The notes beneath the pieces are model-generated. The model had not been told where the DNA came from, did no database searches, and worked only from the letters and a program-made list of their open reading frames with translations. From Pascua guehoae (taxonomy: Eukaryota; Basidiomycota; Tremellomycetes; Trichosporonales; Trichosporonaceae), in contig BCJX01000005.1 in NCBI GenBank assembly GCA_001600415.1, forward strand, positions 1,362,260 to 1,426,259: a stretch of DNA of 64,000 bases. Direction: 5' to 3'. The position numbers and the translations under genes are program-made. Every line of letters starts with the position of its first letter. Positions within the stretch are counted from its first letter, which is position 1. This document shows, in pieces, positions 1-11,667 of the stretch.

Positions 1-1375
1 CCCGCCCCGACATTGACGACGCTCCTCTTGCCCCGCGTATCTCTCTTCCCTCCCCTTCTCTCTTTGTCTTCCCCCAACTGCCACCTGTATCCTCTCCATC
101 CGTCACTCGACCTCCTTTCGCCAACACCACTATCGCCATCACCAACACTACTGCGTCCCTTCCGACTGTTGTGCTATCGGTGACACGGGCGACCCGAGAT
201 ACATCCCACGCGACCCGTCCCAAGGTCCCACCTCTATCAAGCTTACGCTCTGTCAAAGTCCCGGCGTTTGTTGCTTGCCACCCTTGTGCCTTCCTCTTGC
301 GAGCGTCTGTCTGGACAACACGCCCACACCTTGGCCCCCGTCGCCATCCGCTACACACAACTCGCGCTTGCTAAAGGAGACAGCCCCACTCACAACGCGC
401 CCCCGATCGCCCATTTCCCCATCCCCAGCATCGTCCTTCCCCCCACCACCACCACACCACATACACCGCCTTCCCTCACCCATTCGTATCGCGTTCAACT
501 CTTGCAAACCAGACAGGTCTGTCCACCGCCGGCCGGTTACCCCTATACCTCTTGTCCTCTTCAACACATTACGCATCAACTCTCCGGCGTAGCGCCAACT
601 AGTGGACAGATACACGCGTCCCAGGCATCACTCGGAGTGATTAAAACAGCCCCAACATTGAGCCCGAGCGTACGCACGAGCATCATACACGCCCGTCTCG
701 TCCGCCTGAGAGCGGTGCACTATCCGTGATCGACGGCCCCACGCCCTGTCGGCGCTCTGCACAGTCTCGTCCCGGCTCCTTCCGGGTCCATTGATCCAGT
801 GCACACAGGCCCACACAGGCCCACACACACACCCACACGCACCCACACGCACCCACGCACAGAGGCCCGCTTTACCAGGCACACCAAAAGCACAGTAAAG
901 GTTAGTGAACTTGTCACGGTCGAGTGAGTAAGTGCGCACGCAACTGGAGGTGGGTTCTAGAGGCAAGGGAATGTCTCCTGTACAAAACCTCGGGAGGGAT
1001 CAACCTGGACCAAAGGCATGGCTCGGGTTCGCGACATTCGTGTCAATCATTCCTTCTTCCCACAATGAGCACTGTATGCGGCTGCCCAGTGTCGTTTAGG
1101 TTGTGTTCTTTGGCGTCCATCCCATACACCTACGCTAGAAAAGCGCATCAGTTCCGTGTCCACAGTGTTCCCCTCTGGTGTGCTCTGCGTCTCATTCTCG
1201 CGTGTACTTGTATCTCCTCCTTTGTGCCCTTCCCTCAAGGCACACTGCCTCACCCAAACGGCCCCCGTGGGTCCTCGCCTTGGCCTTCCAGCGCTCCTCA
1301 TCGCGTATATCCTGCTGCTCCCAACTGACACTCCATCAGCAGCCCTTGCCACTCTTCACCCCGGCATCACAGAAA
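1..1375. other. Upstream region of the velvet gene
   Basis: No gene is supported here. The stretch is rich in C and T on the plus strand and has short CACAC runs near 800-860. The open frames are short, overlap on both strands and lack recognisable domains or splice structure. The last several hundred bases probably hold the promoter and 5' leader of the velvet gene starting at 1376. Confidence 0.5.
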
Positions 1376-4300
1376 ATGTCTGTTGCAGTGCGTCAGCCCC
1401 ACGATATCAAGACCGAGTCGCGCGACGCCGAAATGGCCGAACGCGAGCACCAACAGCGCGAGCGCGAGCGCGACCATGCCCGTGATGACCACACCCCTCG
1501 CCGCCCCCAGCCAGCACAGCCTGCTCAAGTAGCCCAACCCGCCCGCCAACGTACTCCACACACCAACTCGCGCTCTCCCCACGACAACGACGCCTCGCCC
1601 AACACCAAGGCCAGTGGTTCGCGCTCTGGATCCGCTGGAAGCCCCAGTGGCGCAGGGGGCGACGGTGCAAAGAGCAAGGGCAAAGGTGGCGAGAAGTGGG
1701 TCGAGAGCGTCGACTATGCGTACGAGTATGTCCCCGTGTCCCAGAAACGCGAGGGAAGGAAAAATATGTGAGTGCTGGTTGTGTAACTTGTGCTGGATCC
1801 CACGCCCGCGTCTACCTGTGATGCTGGGCGAGCGGCCCAAGGCACGAGACCAAACCCTAGTAGATGTGCTTGGGTTTCGGCGACAACGATAACGAAGACC
1901 GTACAGCACGCTGACATTGCTTCTTTCTTGCACGCTTCCTTTATCTTGCCCTTATCCCTCATTCCCCACCATGCGCCCTTTTCGTACAATTCTGCGACTT
2001 GTAGCTCGTATGAGCTTGTCATGCGCCAACAGCCCATGCAGGCGCGCATGTGTGGTGTCGGCGAGAAGTGTAAGTGGTCCAGAACGTGCAAGGGCTATCG
2101 GCTGACCCGCGCAGCGGACAGGCGCCCTGTCGACCCCACCCCGATAATCCAACTCAAGGTCACCACAAGCGACGGCGAGGACGTAACGCCCGTTGACCCG
2201 CGCACACGCGACACGACGGACAAGGCGGGTCTCACGCGTCCTATCCCAAACGGCAACGGCATGCTGTTCATGCAGAGTGAGCTCACAGATGGCTGCCAGA
2301 GAAAAGCTCGGGTGCTGATGACAGACCCGTACTACTTTCTCTTTGCGTGCCTTGTCGGCGGCGACGACCAGGACTCGGAGCTGCACGTGATCGACGACGG
2401 CCGGACGCGTTTCCTCACTGGCACGCCCGTGTCGTCGCTCTACCATCTCAAGGACATTGACAACAAGGACGCCGCGTTCTTTGTCTTCCCCGACCTGGGT
2501 GTCCGCAAGGAAGGTCGCTACAAGCTCAAGCTCACGCTGTTTGAGATTGTCGACCAAGAGGTCTACTACTGCACGACCGTGCTCACGTCGACCTTCTCCG
2601 TCTACTCTGCCAAAAAGTTCCCGGGCATGTCCAAGGCGACAGAGCTCTCGCGTGCGTTTGCGGAACAGGGCTTAAAGATTCGCGTGCGCAAAGACCCACG
2701 CCCCGCCGGCCGCAACAAGCCGAAGCGTAAGAGCAGCGCCCAGTCGGATGACGAGGACCCGTATTCCAAGCGTACTCGTCACGCCCTCACTTATCCGGGT
2801 GCTGGCCACCCTGTTGATCCCCGCTACGGCCCAGAAGGTCACTATGCGACCTACCCGCCGCCGACTGGCTACGGCTACCAGCCGTACTCTCAGATGCCTC
2901 CCCCGCCTCCTCCTGCGTTTGAGGGGTACCGCCCTGGTTCGGCAGGTCCGCCGCCAGGCTACCCGCCCCACCCGGGCCACCCAGCTCCGCCGCATGGCTA
3001 CCCCCAGCAGCCATACAACCCACCTGGCTACCCGTACCCCCGTGACCCCCGTGACCCCCGTGGGCGCCACCCGTCGCTGCCACCGAACAGCTATCCGTCT
3101 GAGCCGTATGGGTATCCTCAAGGAGGACCTCCTCCCGGTGCCCCCTACGACCCACGCTGGGGTGACCGAGACCCTCGCGAAGTACGTGACCCTCGCGACT
3201 ACCACGACATGCCGCCGCGCGACTTGCCACCTCGGGACCCACGTGACCCCCACGACCCGCGTGACCCTCGCGACCCACGCGAGCTCCGCGGGTCTGTCGA
3301 GCCTACTACTCGTTCAGTCCCTCGCGAGCTCCCACCACGCGATGTGCAGGCTTGGGATCCACGCGACCCTCGTGCCGTTGATCCTCGCGTTGACCCTCGC
3401 GTTGACCTCCGCGACCCTCGTGCTGTTGACCCGCGCGACCCTCGTGCCGTTGACCCGCGCGACCCTCGCGCTGTTGACCTCGGCGTGGACCCGCGGGTCG
3501 ACCCTCGTGCTGTGGACCCACGGGCAGTTGACCCTCGTGTCGACCCTCGTATTGACCCGCGTCTTGACCCCCGTGATCTTCGTGGCGACCCCCGCGCCGA
3601 CCCCCGGGCCGATCCGCGTGCCGATCCCCGCGCCGACCCTCGTGTCATTGACCCGCGCGACCCTCGGGCGGTTGACCCCCGCGACCCTCGCGCCGTTGAC
3701 CCGCGCGCTGTTGACCCTCGCGCCGTTGACCCACGGGCAGTCGACCCTCGCGCAGTTGACCCTCGCGCAGTCGACCCTCGCATGGACCCCCGTCTCGACC
3801 CCCGTGTTGACCCTCGCCTCGACCCCCGTATGGACCCCCGGGTCGACCCCCGGGTTGACGCTCGCGACCTCCGAGACCCTCGTGACCCTCGTGAGCTCCG
3901 AGACCCGCGTGATCCTCGGGACCCTCGCGATCCCCGTGGAGACCCCCGCGACCCCCGCCACGAGATGTATTACTCGTCTCGTGGACAGTCGCCGTACAAC
4001 AACACGCCGCCTCACAGTGCGGGTGCAGCCATGCCTTCACAGCCGAATGTGTACCCCATGCACGAGCGCCCACGCACAGTGTCGTCGGCAGCGCCGCGCG
4101 AGGCCCACGCCTCGCCGGTTGTTCACGGCCATGGACGCCTCCCGTCCATCTCGCGCGCCGACGGCCCTCCCTCACTCGGCGCATACCCGCGTGATGCCCA
4201 GTACCGCGACCCCCGCGACCCGCGTGACCCTCGTGACATCCGCGACCCTCGGGACCCTCGCGAGTACCCACGCGACCCGCGAGACCCTCGGGAGCCTCGG

Positions 4301-4570
4301 GAGCCCCCGATGCCGCGCGACTACCCTCCTCCGCCTCGCGAGTATGTCCGCGACCCCCGTGACCCCCGTGACCCCCGCGACCCACGCGACCCCCGTGACC
4401 CTCGCGAGTACCGCGAGTTCCCGCGTGAGGACTCGCGCCCGCCTTCGGGGTGGAGTGGCAAGCACAGCGGCACGCACAGCAGGTCGCTCTCGCACCGTTC
4501 GAGCGAGCGCGCGCCGTCGCCGGAATCCAAGCCCACGGGGCGGATGGGTCTCGGCCATCTTGTCGACTAG
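1376..4570 (+). CDS. Velvet-family transcription regulator with long Asp-Pro-Arg repeat tail
   Basis: Velvet proteins are fungal DNA-binding regulators that dimerise in the nucleus and couple development to metabolism. Model: exons 1376-1767, 2005-2069 and 2115-4570, 970 residues. The velvet fold covers about residues 133-350. It opens with YELVMRQQP, continues through GEKSDRRPVDP, which forms only when the 45-nt second intron is removed, and ends with the FPGM, LSRAFAEQGLKIRVRKD block. That last block resembles VelB/VosA, but I cannot assign the subfamily. Residues 1-130 are polar and disordered. After residue 350 come a basic KPKRK patch, a Pro/Gly/Tyr-rich stretch, and then about 300 residues dominated by DPR and VDPR units, with a second DPR block near residues 845-921. 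The second intron is a multiple of three without stops, so an automated call may leave it in. Start chosen as the in-frame ATG that leads into exon 1; the extreme N-terminus is less certain. Confidence 0.88.
3034..4430 (+). repeat. Asp-Pro-Arg coding repeat array (two blocks)
   Basis: The sequence encodes dozens of DPR, DPRDPR, AVDPR and VDPR units, mainly at 3034-3960 with a second block at about 4189-4430. Asp, Pro and Arg codons vary between units (GAC with CCT, CCG or CCC, then CGT or CGC), so this is not a clean DNA-level microsatellite. The reverse strand shows matching long open frames rich in RGS or TARGS, which are shadows of this repeat. Confidence 0.9.
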
Positions 4571-5887
4571 GCGTTGATCGAGAATAGCAAGCGCCATTAG
4601 CAATGGTCGCCATCACAAGAATTTGCGAGATCCGTACTGATAATCAAAAGTGTGGCCCGTTAAGAAGAATCTCAACTATCTGTAGCATGCATAGTGTGAC
4701 CGAACGGGAAGCGGTGCTGCATTGGGAATGGCCTTGTTGCTGTTTGGCCCACACTGCGTCGTTTCTGTTGCTGCTGCCGCCTCGTCGGTTGCTGTTGATG
4801 GGACAGTGTGTTGGCGGAGCGGCGAATCAGTTCAACCTACCTCTCTTCTATCCACCTCTTGCTGAAGGTCAAACCCGGCCTCAACCCGGCCATAGCGAGA
4901 GACCATCTACTCCGAAGTTACATACATTGTTGCTACCCGACTCGACGGCCCAAGCATTCGACAAACGAACCCGAGCACACAGCATCCAAGCGACCAAGCG
5001 ACCCATCTGCCACAGTACCACAGGCGGACACGCTCGCCCCGCCTGAAACAGCGCCAAGGACATGGGTGCATGGCCCGTCGGCTCCCAGACCTGTCCCGGT
5101 TGGACCTTTGCCTCGGCCTGACTCTCCTCTCGGCACCATCCGCGCTACACACGCCGCATGCGCAGAACCCTTCTCCCAGGACCAGCAACGGAGAATGCGC
5201 AATCAGCAACGCACCAACCCTGCAAAGCGTGCGTGAGCCATCTGGTATCACTGAGCAGACAACCGATGTACCACAGAAGACACCCATGGTCGATACAAAC
5301 AGATTGACTTTGCCACAAAGCTACAACAGCCACACAACCGCCACACAACACGCCACGCTAGACGCCATACAGCCAAGCCAGCACATTCCCCATTCCCCTC
5401 TGCGGGCGTGACGCGTCGACTGTACATTCCTCGGGCATCCAGGTGCCTCGGCCATGGCCGTGGGCCCGATTAGATACCGAAACCCGGCCTCGACACGGCC
5501 ACGGCCGCACGGCCACCACTGGCCGGCGGCAACATGCCCGCCCCCGCCTCGAGGCATACTGTAGTGATCAACCCACCGGCTACGCCACGGACCACAAGCG
5601 GGCACACGAGCACACTAGTTGGTGTGGACGGGCGTTGGGTGCTGGGGACACGTCGCGGTGGTCTATAAGGCTTTCCCTCGTCTCTTGTCCGTCTTCTCTA
5701 CGTTCACCTCTTGACGGTCACGTTCTCCGTACTTGTCGACTGAACCCACCACGACACCCCAACCTCAACCACACCACACCTCCTCAACCCCACACCACCC
5801 CAGCACCCCACCCCATCACCCTCCCAGCCCAACCATCCCCCCAGCTCAACCACCCTCCCAACCCAACCACCAAACCTCCGCCACACA
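4571..5887. other. Intergenic region between velvet and serine hydrolase genes
   Basis: No gene recognised. From about 5740 to 5885 the plus strand is a C/A-rich, G-poor tract (ACCCCAACC-like), typical of a fungal 5' leader, running directly into the next start codon at 5888. A TATA-like element lies at 5663-5669. Confidence 0.5.
5663..5669 (+). promoter_or_regulatory. TATA-like element upstream of the serine hydrolase
   Basis: CTATAAG lies about 220 nt before the start codon at 5888 and just before the C/A-rich leader. Position and sequence fit a TATA box, but this is by eye only. Confidence 0.35.
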
Positions 5888-8692
5888 ATGCCCACACCCC
5901 ACCTCACACCCCAAGCCAAATCCGCCCTCGACGCCCTCCTCGCGTCGACGGCCGCGGCGCGCAACCTCCCCGCCGTCTTCTTTGGCGTCGCGACCGTCGA
6001 CGGCGAAATCTACTTTAACTGCGCGGGGGAAAAGGTGTTTGGCAAGCCCGAGGAGGGGCTGGTGGATGCTGATACTAGTGAGTGTCTGACTGGGAGTGTG
6101 TGTGTTGGGGCCGGGGTAGGGCTTGGGGGAGCTTGGTGGATTGGAGGAGCTTGCGGGAGCTTGGGAGAACTTGGTCAAGTGTGGGCGTGTGAGAGGGCGT
6201 GAGGGTGTGCGACGGTGGAGGCGACGTGCGGCAAGAGGGCATGCGCAAGCGAGGAAGCGAGGAAGCGAGAAAGGGAGCAAGGCAGGAAGGGAGGAAGCAT
6301 AGTGGCGCAGCCGTGGTCGGTGACACGGCCCCACGCTATGCCCGGATTGTCGTGGGATAGGGACAGTCTGGGACGGTGTGGGCAGGGGCGTGAGAGGGGA
6401 CGAGGTAGGATGGAGGCGGAAGGGCTATGGTGTGATCTGGTTATCGACGGGGCGGTGAGGACTCGTGACGACGGACGGGGAGAGCTTTGGAGACGAGGGG
6501 GGCACGCGCGGGGGGCCCCCGGGGGGGGGGGGGGGGGGCTCTGTGCAGGGCCGGGGCACGGCACGGGGTGCGGGGTGGGGTTGCGGAGTGAGAAGCTCTA
6601 GACAAGCAGAGGGCGATTTTGATGGCTCGCTGGTCTGGTAGAAACTGCGCCGTCGTGTTCCCGGTGTCGATTGTCCGGTACTGGGTGTCGGGTTTGAGGA
6701 CTGGACTGTCCGCCCCGGTCTGCCCGCTCAAATGCTCTCACCGCCTCATCAGTCTTGCGTATCACGCTGCAGCCTTGTTCCGTCATGTATTTGTACCAGC
6801 TATGCGGTACCCAGCTCGTTGAAGCGTGCAGGGAAAGGATACACACCGCAGTCACAAGGGATGGACTCGAAGTTGTCGCCATTCCCGCTCCGTCCTCCAT
6901 GCAACCCCACTCCCTCCCTGCCACCTACCACAATGCGCTCCCTCCCTCCCTGCCACCCGCCACAATGCCGCCCCCCCCCCCCCCCCGCCCCACCCCTACG
7001 TACCACTAACACCAGCACTGCAACTCTTCAGCATGACCAAACTGGCGACGGTGATCGCCATCCTGCAGCTGCGGCAGCAGGGCCTGATCGAGCTCGACTC
7101 GCCCGACTTTATCGCCAAGCACCTGCCCGAAGTGACGAAACTGCGCATCCTGACGGGGTTCAACGACGCGGGCGAGCCAGAGTACACCGAGCGCACCGCG
7201 CCGCTGACGCTGCGGCACCTGCTGACGCACACGTCTGGGCTGGGGTACGCCTTTCTGAACCCGACGCTGGCAAAGTGGGAGGCGGTGACGGGCGCCAAGG
7301 GCCCGCTGGCCCCCGGTGCGGGGATTGATGCGTTTGAGCAGGTCCTGCTCTTCGAGCCCGGGACGCAGTTTGCGTACTCGATCGGGATCGACTGGGCGGG
7401 TATCCTCGTCGAGCGGATTTCGGGCGTAAAGCTCGACGAGTACTTTGCAGAGCACATCTGGAAGCCCCTGGGAATCAAGACACTCACATTCTACCCCACA
7501 AAGGCGATCACGGACCGCCTCATGGCCATGACGGCGCGCGCACCCACGGGCGACATTGTCGTCCACCCGGGCATGCGGCCGCTCGAGACCATGACCCCGG
7601 ACCAGGTCGGCGTGCACTCCGGCGGCGCAGGCCTGTACGGCACCATCCGAGACTACCTCCGCTTCCTCCAAGAGGTGCTCGCGTGCCGCGACCGCGCGGG
7701 CATCATCACGCCCGACTCGTGGAAGCTGCTTTTCACAGACCAGCTTCCCCCCCGCGGTCCCGACAACCCCTGCCACGCAGGCGTGGGCGCCCTCCTCACC
7801 ATGGCCGGCACGGATGTGCCCGAGCAGCAGGACGGGAGCGTCGTCAGCTGGTCCCTCGGGATGGGCGTCGTCGAGGCAGACTCGCCGCATGGGCGCAAGG
7901 CGGGCTCGGGTAACTGGGAGGGCGTGGCCAAGACAAAGTACTGGATTGACCCCACGTCGGGCATTGCGGTGAGTCGTGGGTGGGGGTGTGGGTGGGGATA
8001 GGGGTGTGTGGGGGTGGGGGTGGTGTGGGTGTTGGGAGTGGCCCCAGAACACCGCTATGAGACGAGGGAGAGCGAGGCAGAGGTTTCGGTTCGTAGGCGT
8101 TGTCGAGCGAGTTTGTCGAGTGCTCGCGTCGGGGGGGCCAAACCATTCGCGGTTTGACGCGCCCCGTCCCAAACTCGACCCATTCTCGAGTGACTGTGAC
8201 TGCGATGGGCCGGGTCTAGAACGAGAGTGGCTACAGCGAGAGAGACTGCGGCAAGAGAGGCTGCGAGAGCGACTGCGAGAGCGTCTGCGGGACTGTGGGC
8301 AAAGACTGGGCAAAACCTCGGCCACGCTCAGATCAGTAGAGAAGGGTGGTAGCCGAGATTCCATGGGAGCGGCAGCGAGGCTGGCGGACAAGGCTCGACG
8401 CTCACCTCGGGGTGTCCGAGCAAAGCAAAGCGAGGATGGCACAGTTGTACTCCCCGAGCGAACAATACTGCCTCCAACGCACACTGCCTCCAAGCCTGTG
8501 CCACAAGCTCTTCCACTTTCATTCTCCTCCTCCGCGCAATACATACCCCCGCGAAATACACTCCCCGCGCCACGACCTAGCTAACACCAGGCCGTGTGCG
8601 GGACGCAAAACATGGACATGGACGCGAGCCACTTTGCCGCCGTGCTGCACAAGTTTGAGGAGACGGTGTATGCGGGGCTCGAGAGTAGTTGA
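5888..8692 (+). CDS. Beta-lactamase-fold serine hydrolase (class C / LovD-EstB type)
   Basis: Serine-dependent hydrolase or transesterase of the penicillin-binding-protein/class C beta-lactamase fold; in fungi such proteins are usually esterases or acyltransferases, and the substrate is unknown here. Model: exons 5888-6077, 7016-7968 and 8591-8692, 414 residues. The catalytic SxxK is S69-M70-T71-K72 (FSMTK) and reads correctly only after joining exons 1 and 2. The second motif is Y184 in YSIGIDWAG, and HSGGAGLYG replaces the KTG of true beta-lactamases, as in LovD/EstB-like enzymes. No signal peptide is seen, so a cytosolic location is likely. Both introns are long for this window (938 and 622 nt). 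The first carries an 18-nt G run and a 16-nt C run, the second Arg/Glu-coding tandem repeats. Other acceptors in these introns are possible, but the exon joins preserve frame and motif. Confidence 0.85.
6521..6538 (+). repeat. Poly-G run (18 nt) inside intron 1 of the serine hydrolase
   Basis: Eighteen consecutive G, preceded by short G5 and C5 runs. Lies within the first intron, so it does not affect coding. Confidence 0.9.
6971..6986 (+). repeat. Poly-C run (16 nt) near the 3' end of intron 1
   Basis: Sixteen consecutive C, about 30 nt before the inferred acceptor at 7015. A pyrimidine-rich stretch here could help acceptor recognition. Confidence 0.9.
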
Positions 8693-9676
8693 CTCGCGCG
8701 CGGCGCGCGACGAGCGGGCCGAGGTGCAAAGCTGTGACGGGCGGGACGGTGCGCGGGATTGTGCACTGAGGGCTAGTTTGGAAGTGGGGTGGGGACAAAG
8801 GAAATAAATGGGTCTGAAGGACAGAAATGGGTCTGAAGGAAATAGTCGAGTACCACCAGTTCGAGGCAAGGCCGTGGAATGAAGAAGACGAACTGTAGTA
8901 TGCAGATGACAATGTGAAGGTACGGTCGCCAGAGTGTGGTTCAGTGGCAGTGTCTGACCGCGTGTTGGGCCAGCCATGCAGCATCCACGGGACACCACAG
9001 GCGACGTACCGCGTAGACCTCGGCCTGCCGCGTGGCAGAGGCCGGCAGCGGTCCATCGACAACCCCTTCTACAAATTCAAGACAGCCGGCACATGTAGAC
9101 AACTCGTCAAGACAGCAGGTATATACTGTAGACAACTCATCAAGACAGCAGGCACGTATAGACAACTCGTGCATGGTACTGTACTGTACAGTGCATTTCC
9201 AACGCGAACCACCGCACGCCAGCCACGGCAGCGCCGAGGCCTGCGCCCAACCCCCTGGCCGCATTGCCGCGCAGCCAGGGAGTCTCGGCTGCCTATCGAG
9301 TGGACGGCGGAGTGCCTTGTCCCAGGTGAAGCTTGTGCCGTGCAGTGTGCACGAGCTGCGGGTTGTAGGTTGTGCTGCCTCGACGGGCATGAGGAAACGC
9401 TCGCGTGCGCGCGTGCGCGGGCAACGGTGGGCAGTGTAATTTCGGCTGGGGCACGGCCTCGGACAGGCGTGGATTGGCCGGCTGTGCGCTGCCGGCGGTC
9501 TGCGGTTCCTAGAGGCATGACCATGTCTGTTGATGGGGCACGAGGAGACGAGCACAATGCGTCCATTTGTTCAGCACCATCCAGGTTCAGTACCTCCATG
9601 GGGGCGCGCCCACCTCGCCCTCGCTCTTGTCACCCTCGCCCTCGCCCTCGTCTCCCCTCCCTCCCCTCCTCCGCTC
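8693..9676. other. Intergenic region with a triple tandem repeat
   Basis: Lies between the 3' end of the serine hydrolase and the 3' end of the minus-strand F-box-like gene. No gene supported. Contains the threefold repeat at 9078-9170 annotated separately. Confidence 0.5.
9078..9170 (+). repeat. Threefold imperfect tandem repeat, unit about 30-33 nt
   Basis: Three successive copies share the core CAAGACAGC then TAGACAACTC with small differences between units. The surrounding sequence lacks coding features. Function unknown. Confidence 0.8.
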
Positions 9677-10813
9677 TCACCGCGCTCCCTCCCCAAGCTC
9701 AAGCTCATACCGCTCCCTCCCAACCTTGTCCACATACTCGTCATGCGTAAACATATCCACCCCCTCCGCCGCACGCCTGAGCGCCTCTGGCTCAAACATG
9801 CCCGCCTCGTCCGCCCTGCCGGTGCGCGTAAACGACCATGAAAAGACGAAAAACTCGCGATACGTCTTCTCCGTCGCTGCGCGCGTGTCCGTGGCGAGGG
9901 CGTCCGTGACGACCGTGTACGAGACGCGGGGGCCGGCGAGGGCGATTTTGCCAATGAGGCGGGGAATGTCGAGCGAGGGGGGGATGCGGGGGAAGGCTTG
10001 GGATGTGTTTGGGGGTGGGGCTGGGGGTGGGAGTGTGTTTGGGGATGTGTTTGGGTGTGTGTTCGGGGATGTCGGTGACCCAGCCTGTGACCCCCCGCCC
10101 TCGCCCCCGCCCGAGTCGCCGGCACGCCCACCGGCCACAAGCACAATCTCCCGCACGCCCGAGCCAGTATAGACCCAATCGACCATGCCCGGATGGGACG
10201 CGACGACGACGGCGCGCACGGCGCCCGCCGGCAGCGGCGCGGCGTGCACGTACCCCGGTCCCGCGACGTCGACGACCGTCGGGGCGGGCAGGGGCGCGAC
10301 GGCGCACAGGCGGCGGACGGTCGTTACGCCCGACAGGGCGCGCGCGAGGCCCGGGACGGAGGGGATGTCTGCGTCGCCGGCGTAGGTGAGTGCGCGCGTG
10401 TGCGCGAGGGCGCGGAACGGGGCGGTATTCGAGGTTGGTGTGAATGTGCGCCGTGGCGGTGTCGAGTGGGAGAAGTTGGCGGTGGTGGGCGAGGGGAGAG
10501 GGGACGGCGCGCGCGAGCCCGGGCGCGACCCGGGGCGCGAGGCCGCGGGCGTCCCCACGGCGGGCAGGAGGGGGAGGCGGCCGTCCGGGTGCCACATCGA
10601 GACGGCGTACCGGTCCCCCCGGCCGAGGGTGACTCCCCTCCCCGGCGGATCACCCGGGATCGCAATGCCGACGACGACGTGTGCGAATAGCTGGGCGTCG
10701 GCGCGATCCCGGAACAAGCGGGAGGCGGCGCGGAGGGCGACGAGGGAGGGAAGGGGGGCCGAGGCGAAGATGGCGTCGATGAGGTGCGGGAAGGCGGTGG
10801 CGTCGATTGGCAT
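9677..10813 (-). CDS. F-box-like hypothetical protein (tremellomycete orphan type)
   Basis: Single-exon gene of 378 residues. The N-terminus (MPIDATAFPHLIDAIF, then a stretch such as LVALRAASRLFRDRADAQLF) resembles the degenerate F-box-like start of a protein family I recall as common in Trichosporon-type yeasts; true F-box proteins recruit substrates to SCF ubiquitin ligases. No WD40 or leucine-rich repeat follows, so partner and function are unknown. Two low-complexity Pro/Ser/Arg inserts occur, near residues 80-115 and about 255-290; the second is a threonine/proline/asparagine-rich run. The start was taken at 10813 because the next upstream frame enters a block of unknown bases at 10833-10902. 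A longer N-terminus or an upstream exon hidden in that gap is possible. Confidence 0.7.
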   Translation of the reverse strand: MPIDATAFPHLIDAIFASAPLPSLVALRAASRLFRDRADAQLFAHVVVGIAIPGDPPGRGVTLGRGDRYAVSMWHPDGRLPLLPAVGTPAASRPGSRPGSRAPSPLPSPTTANFSHSTPPRRTFTPTSNTAPFRALAHTRALTYAGDADIPSVPGLARALSGVTTVRRLCAVAPLPAPTVVDVAGPGYVHAAPLPAGAVRAVVVASHPGMVDWVYTGSGVREIVLVAGGRAGDSGGGEGGGSQAGSPTSPNTHPNTSPNTLPPPAPPPNTSQAFPRIPPSLDIPRLIGKIALAGPRVSYTVVTDALATDTRAATEKTYREFFVFSWSFTRTGRADEAGMFEPEALRRAAEGVDMFTHDEYVDKVGRERYELELGEGAR

Positions 10814-11634
10814 GGGGGGGGGTTCAGGGCGGNNNNNNNNNNNNNNNNNNNNNNNNNNNNNNNNNNNNNNNNNNNNNNNNNNNNNNNNNNNNNNNNNNNN
10901 NNGTGGAGGAGTGGGCGTGGGGTTGGTGAGGTGTGGGGGGTTGCGTAGGGGTTGCAACGTTGGGGGGTTGGCGTGCAGTGGCGACGGAGGGGTGAGGGAG
11001 AGGCGATGCGAGGGCAGGCGAGGGGTGGCGGGGGTTGTCGGCGGCGAGCGGGCGAGTACTATGCCCTATGCCAGGCGGTACGAGACACGACTGTGAAGAG
11101 TCGATATCAGTAAAACGGTGGACGATGATTCAAAGCTAAAGAACGAGGTCGAGGGTAGACTTTACAGAGTTTACAACATCGAGATCGAGTTCATTCACCC
11201 CCGCTGGGTCCATCGGCCACACGCCACTGCGTTCATTTGGTGACGATGACGGGTGGGTCCGCGGTGGAGGCGGGGCCCAGGCGGGATTTAGCCGATTTAG
11301 CCGACTGGCAATGGTTGCTTCTCTGCTTCTGACGCGAGTTGACATCGATTGTGTCTGGTGTGCTGGGGAGGAGTTGGGGGTTGCTGGTATCTGGGGGTGG
11401 GGCAGTGGCAGTGGTCTTGATGATGGTGGGGGTACGGCTGCTTTGGCCGCGCTGCGGATACTCGCTCAACGGTGAGGGAGAGTCTCTTGGCTGCATGTAC
11501 ATGTGCACGAGGGGTACGCGAGGGGAACATGCAGGGGGCGGCTTTGAACTGTGCAAGCGTCTCATGTGCTCATCTCTCTGCAAAGTCGAGTCTCAGTGCA
11601 GTCTTGTGCGTGTCGCCTGCGGGAGAAATGGGTG

Positions 11635-11667
<33 letters not shown>

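Noticed and set aside
3199..4616. Long antisense frames over the DPR array (RGS, TARGS or RGGHGG repeats)
   Set aside because: They arise from the reverse complement of DPR codons and stop outside the repeat.
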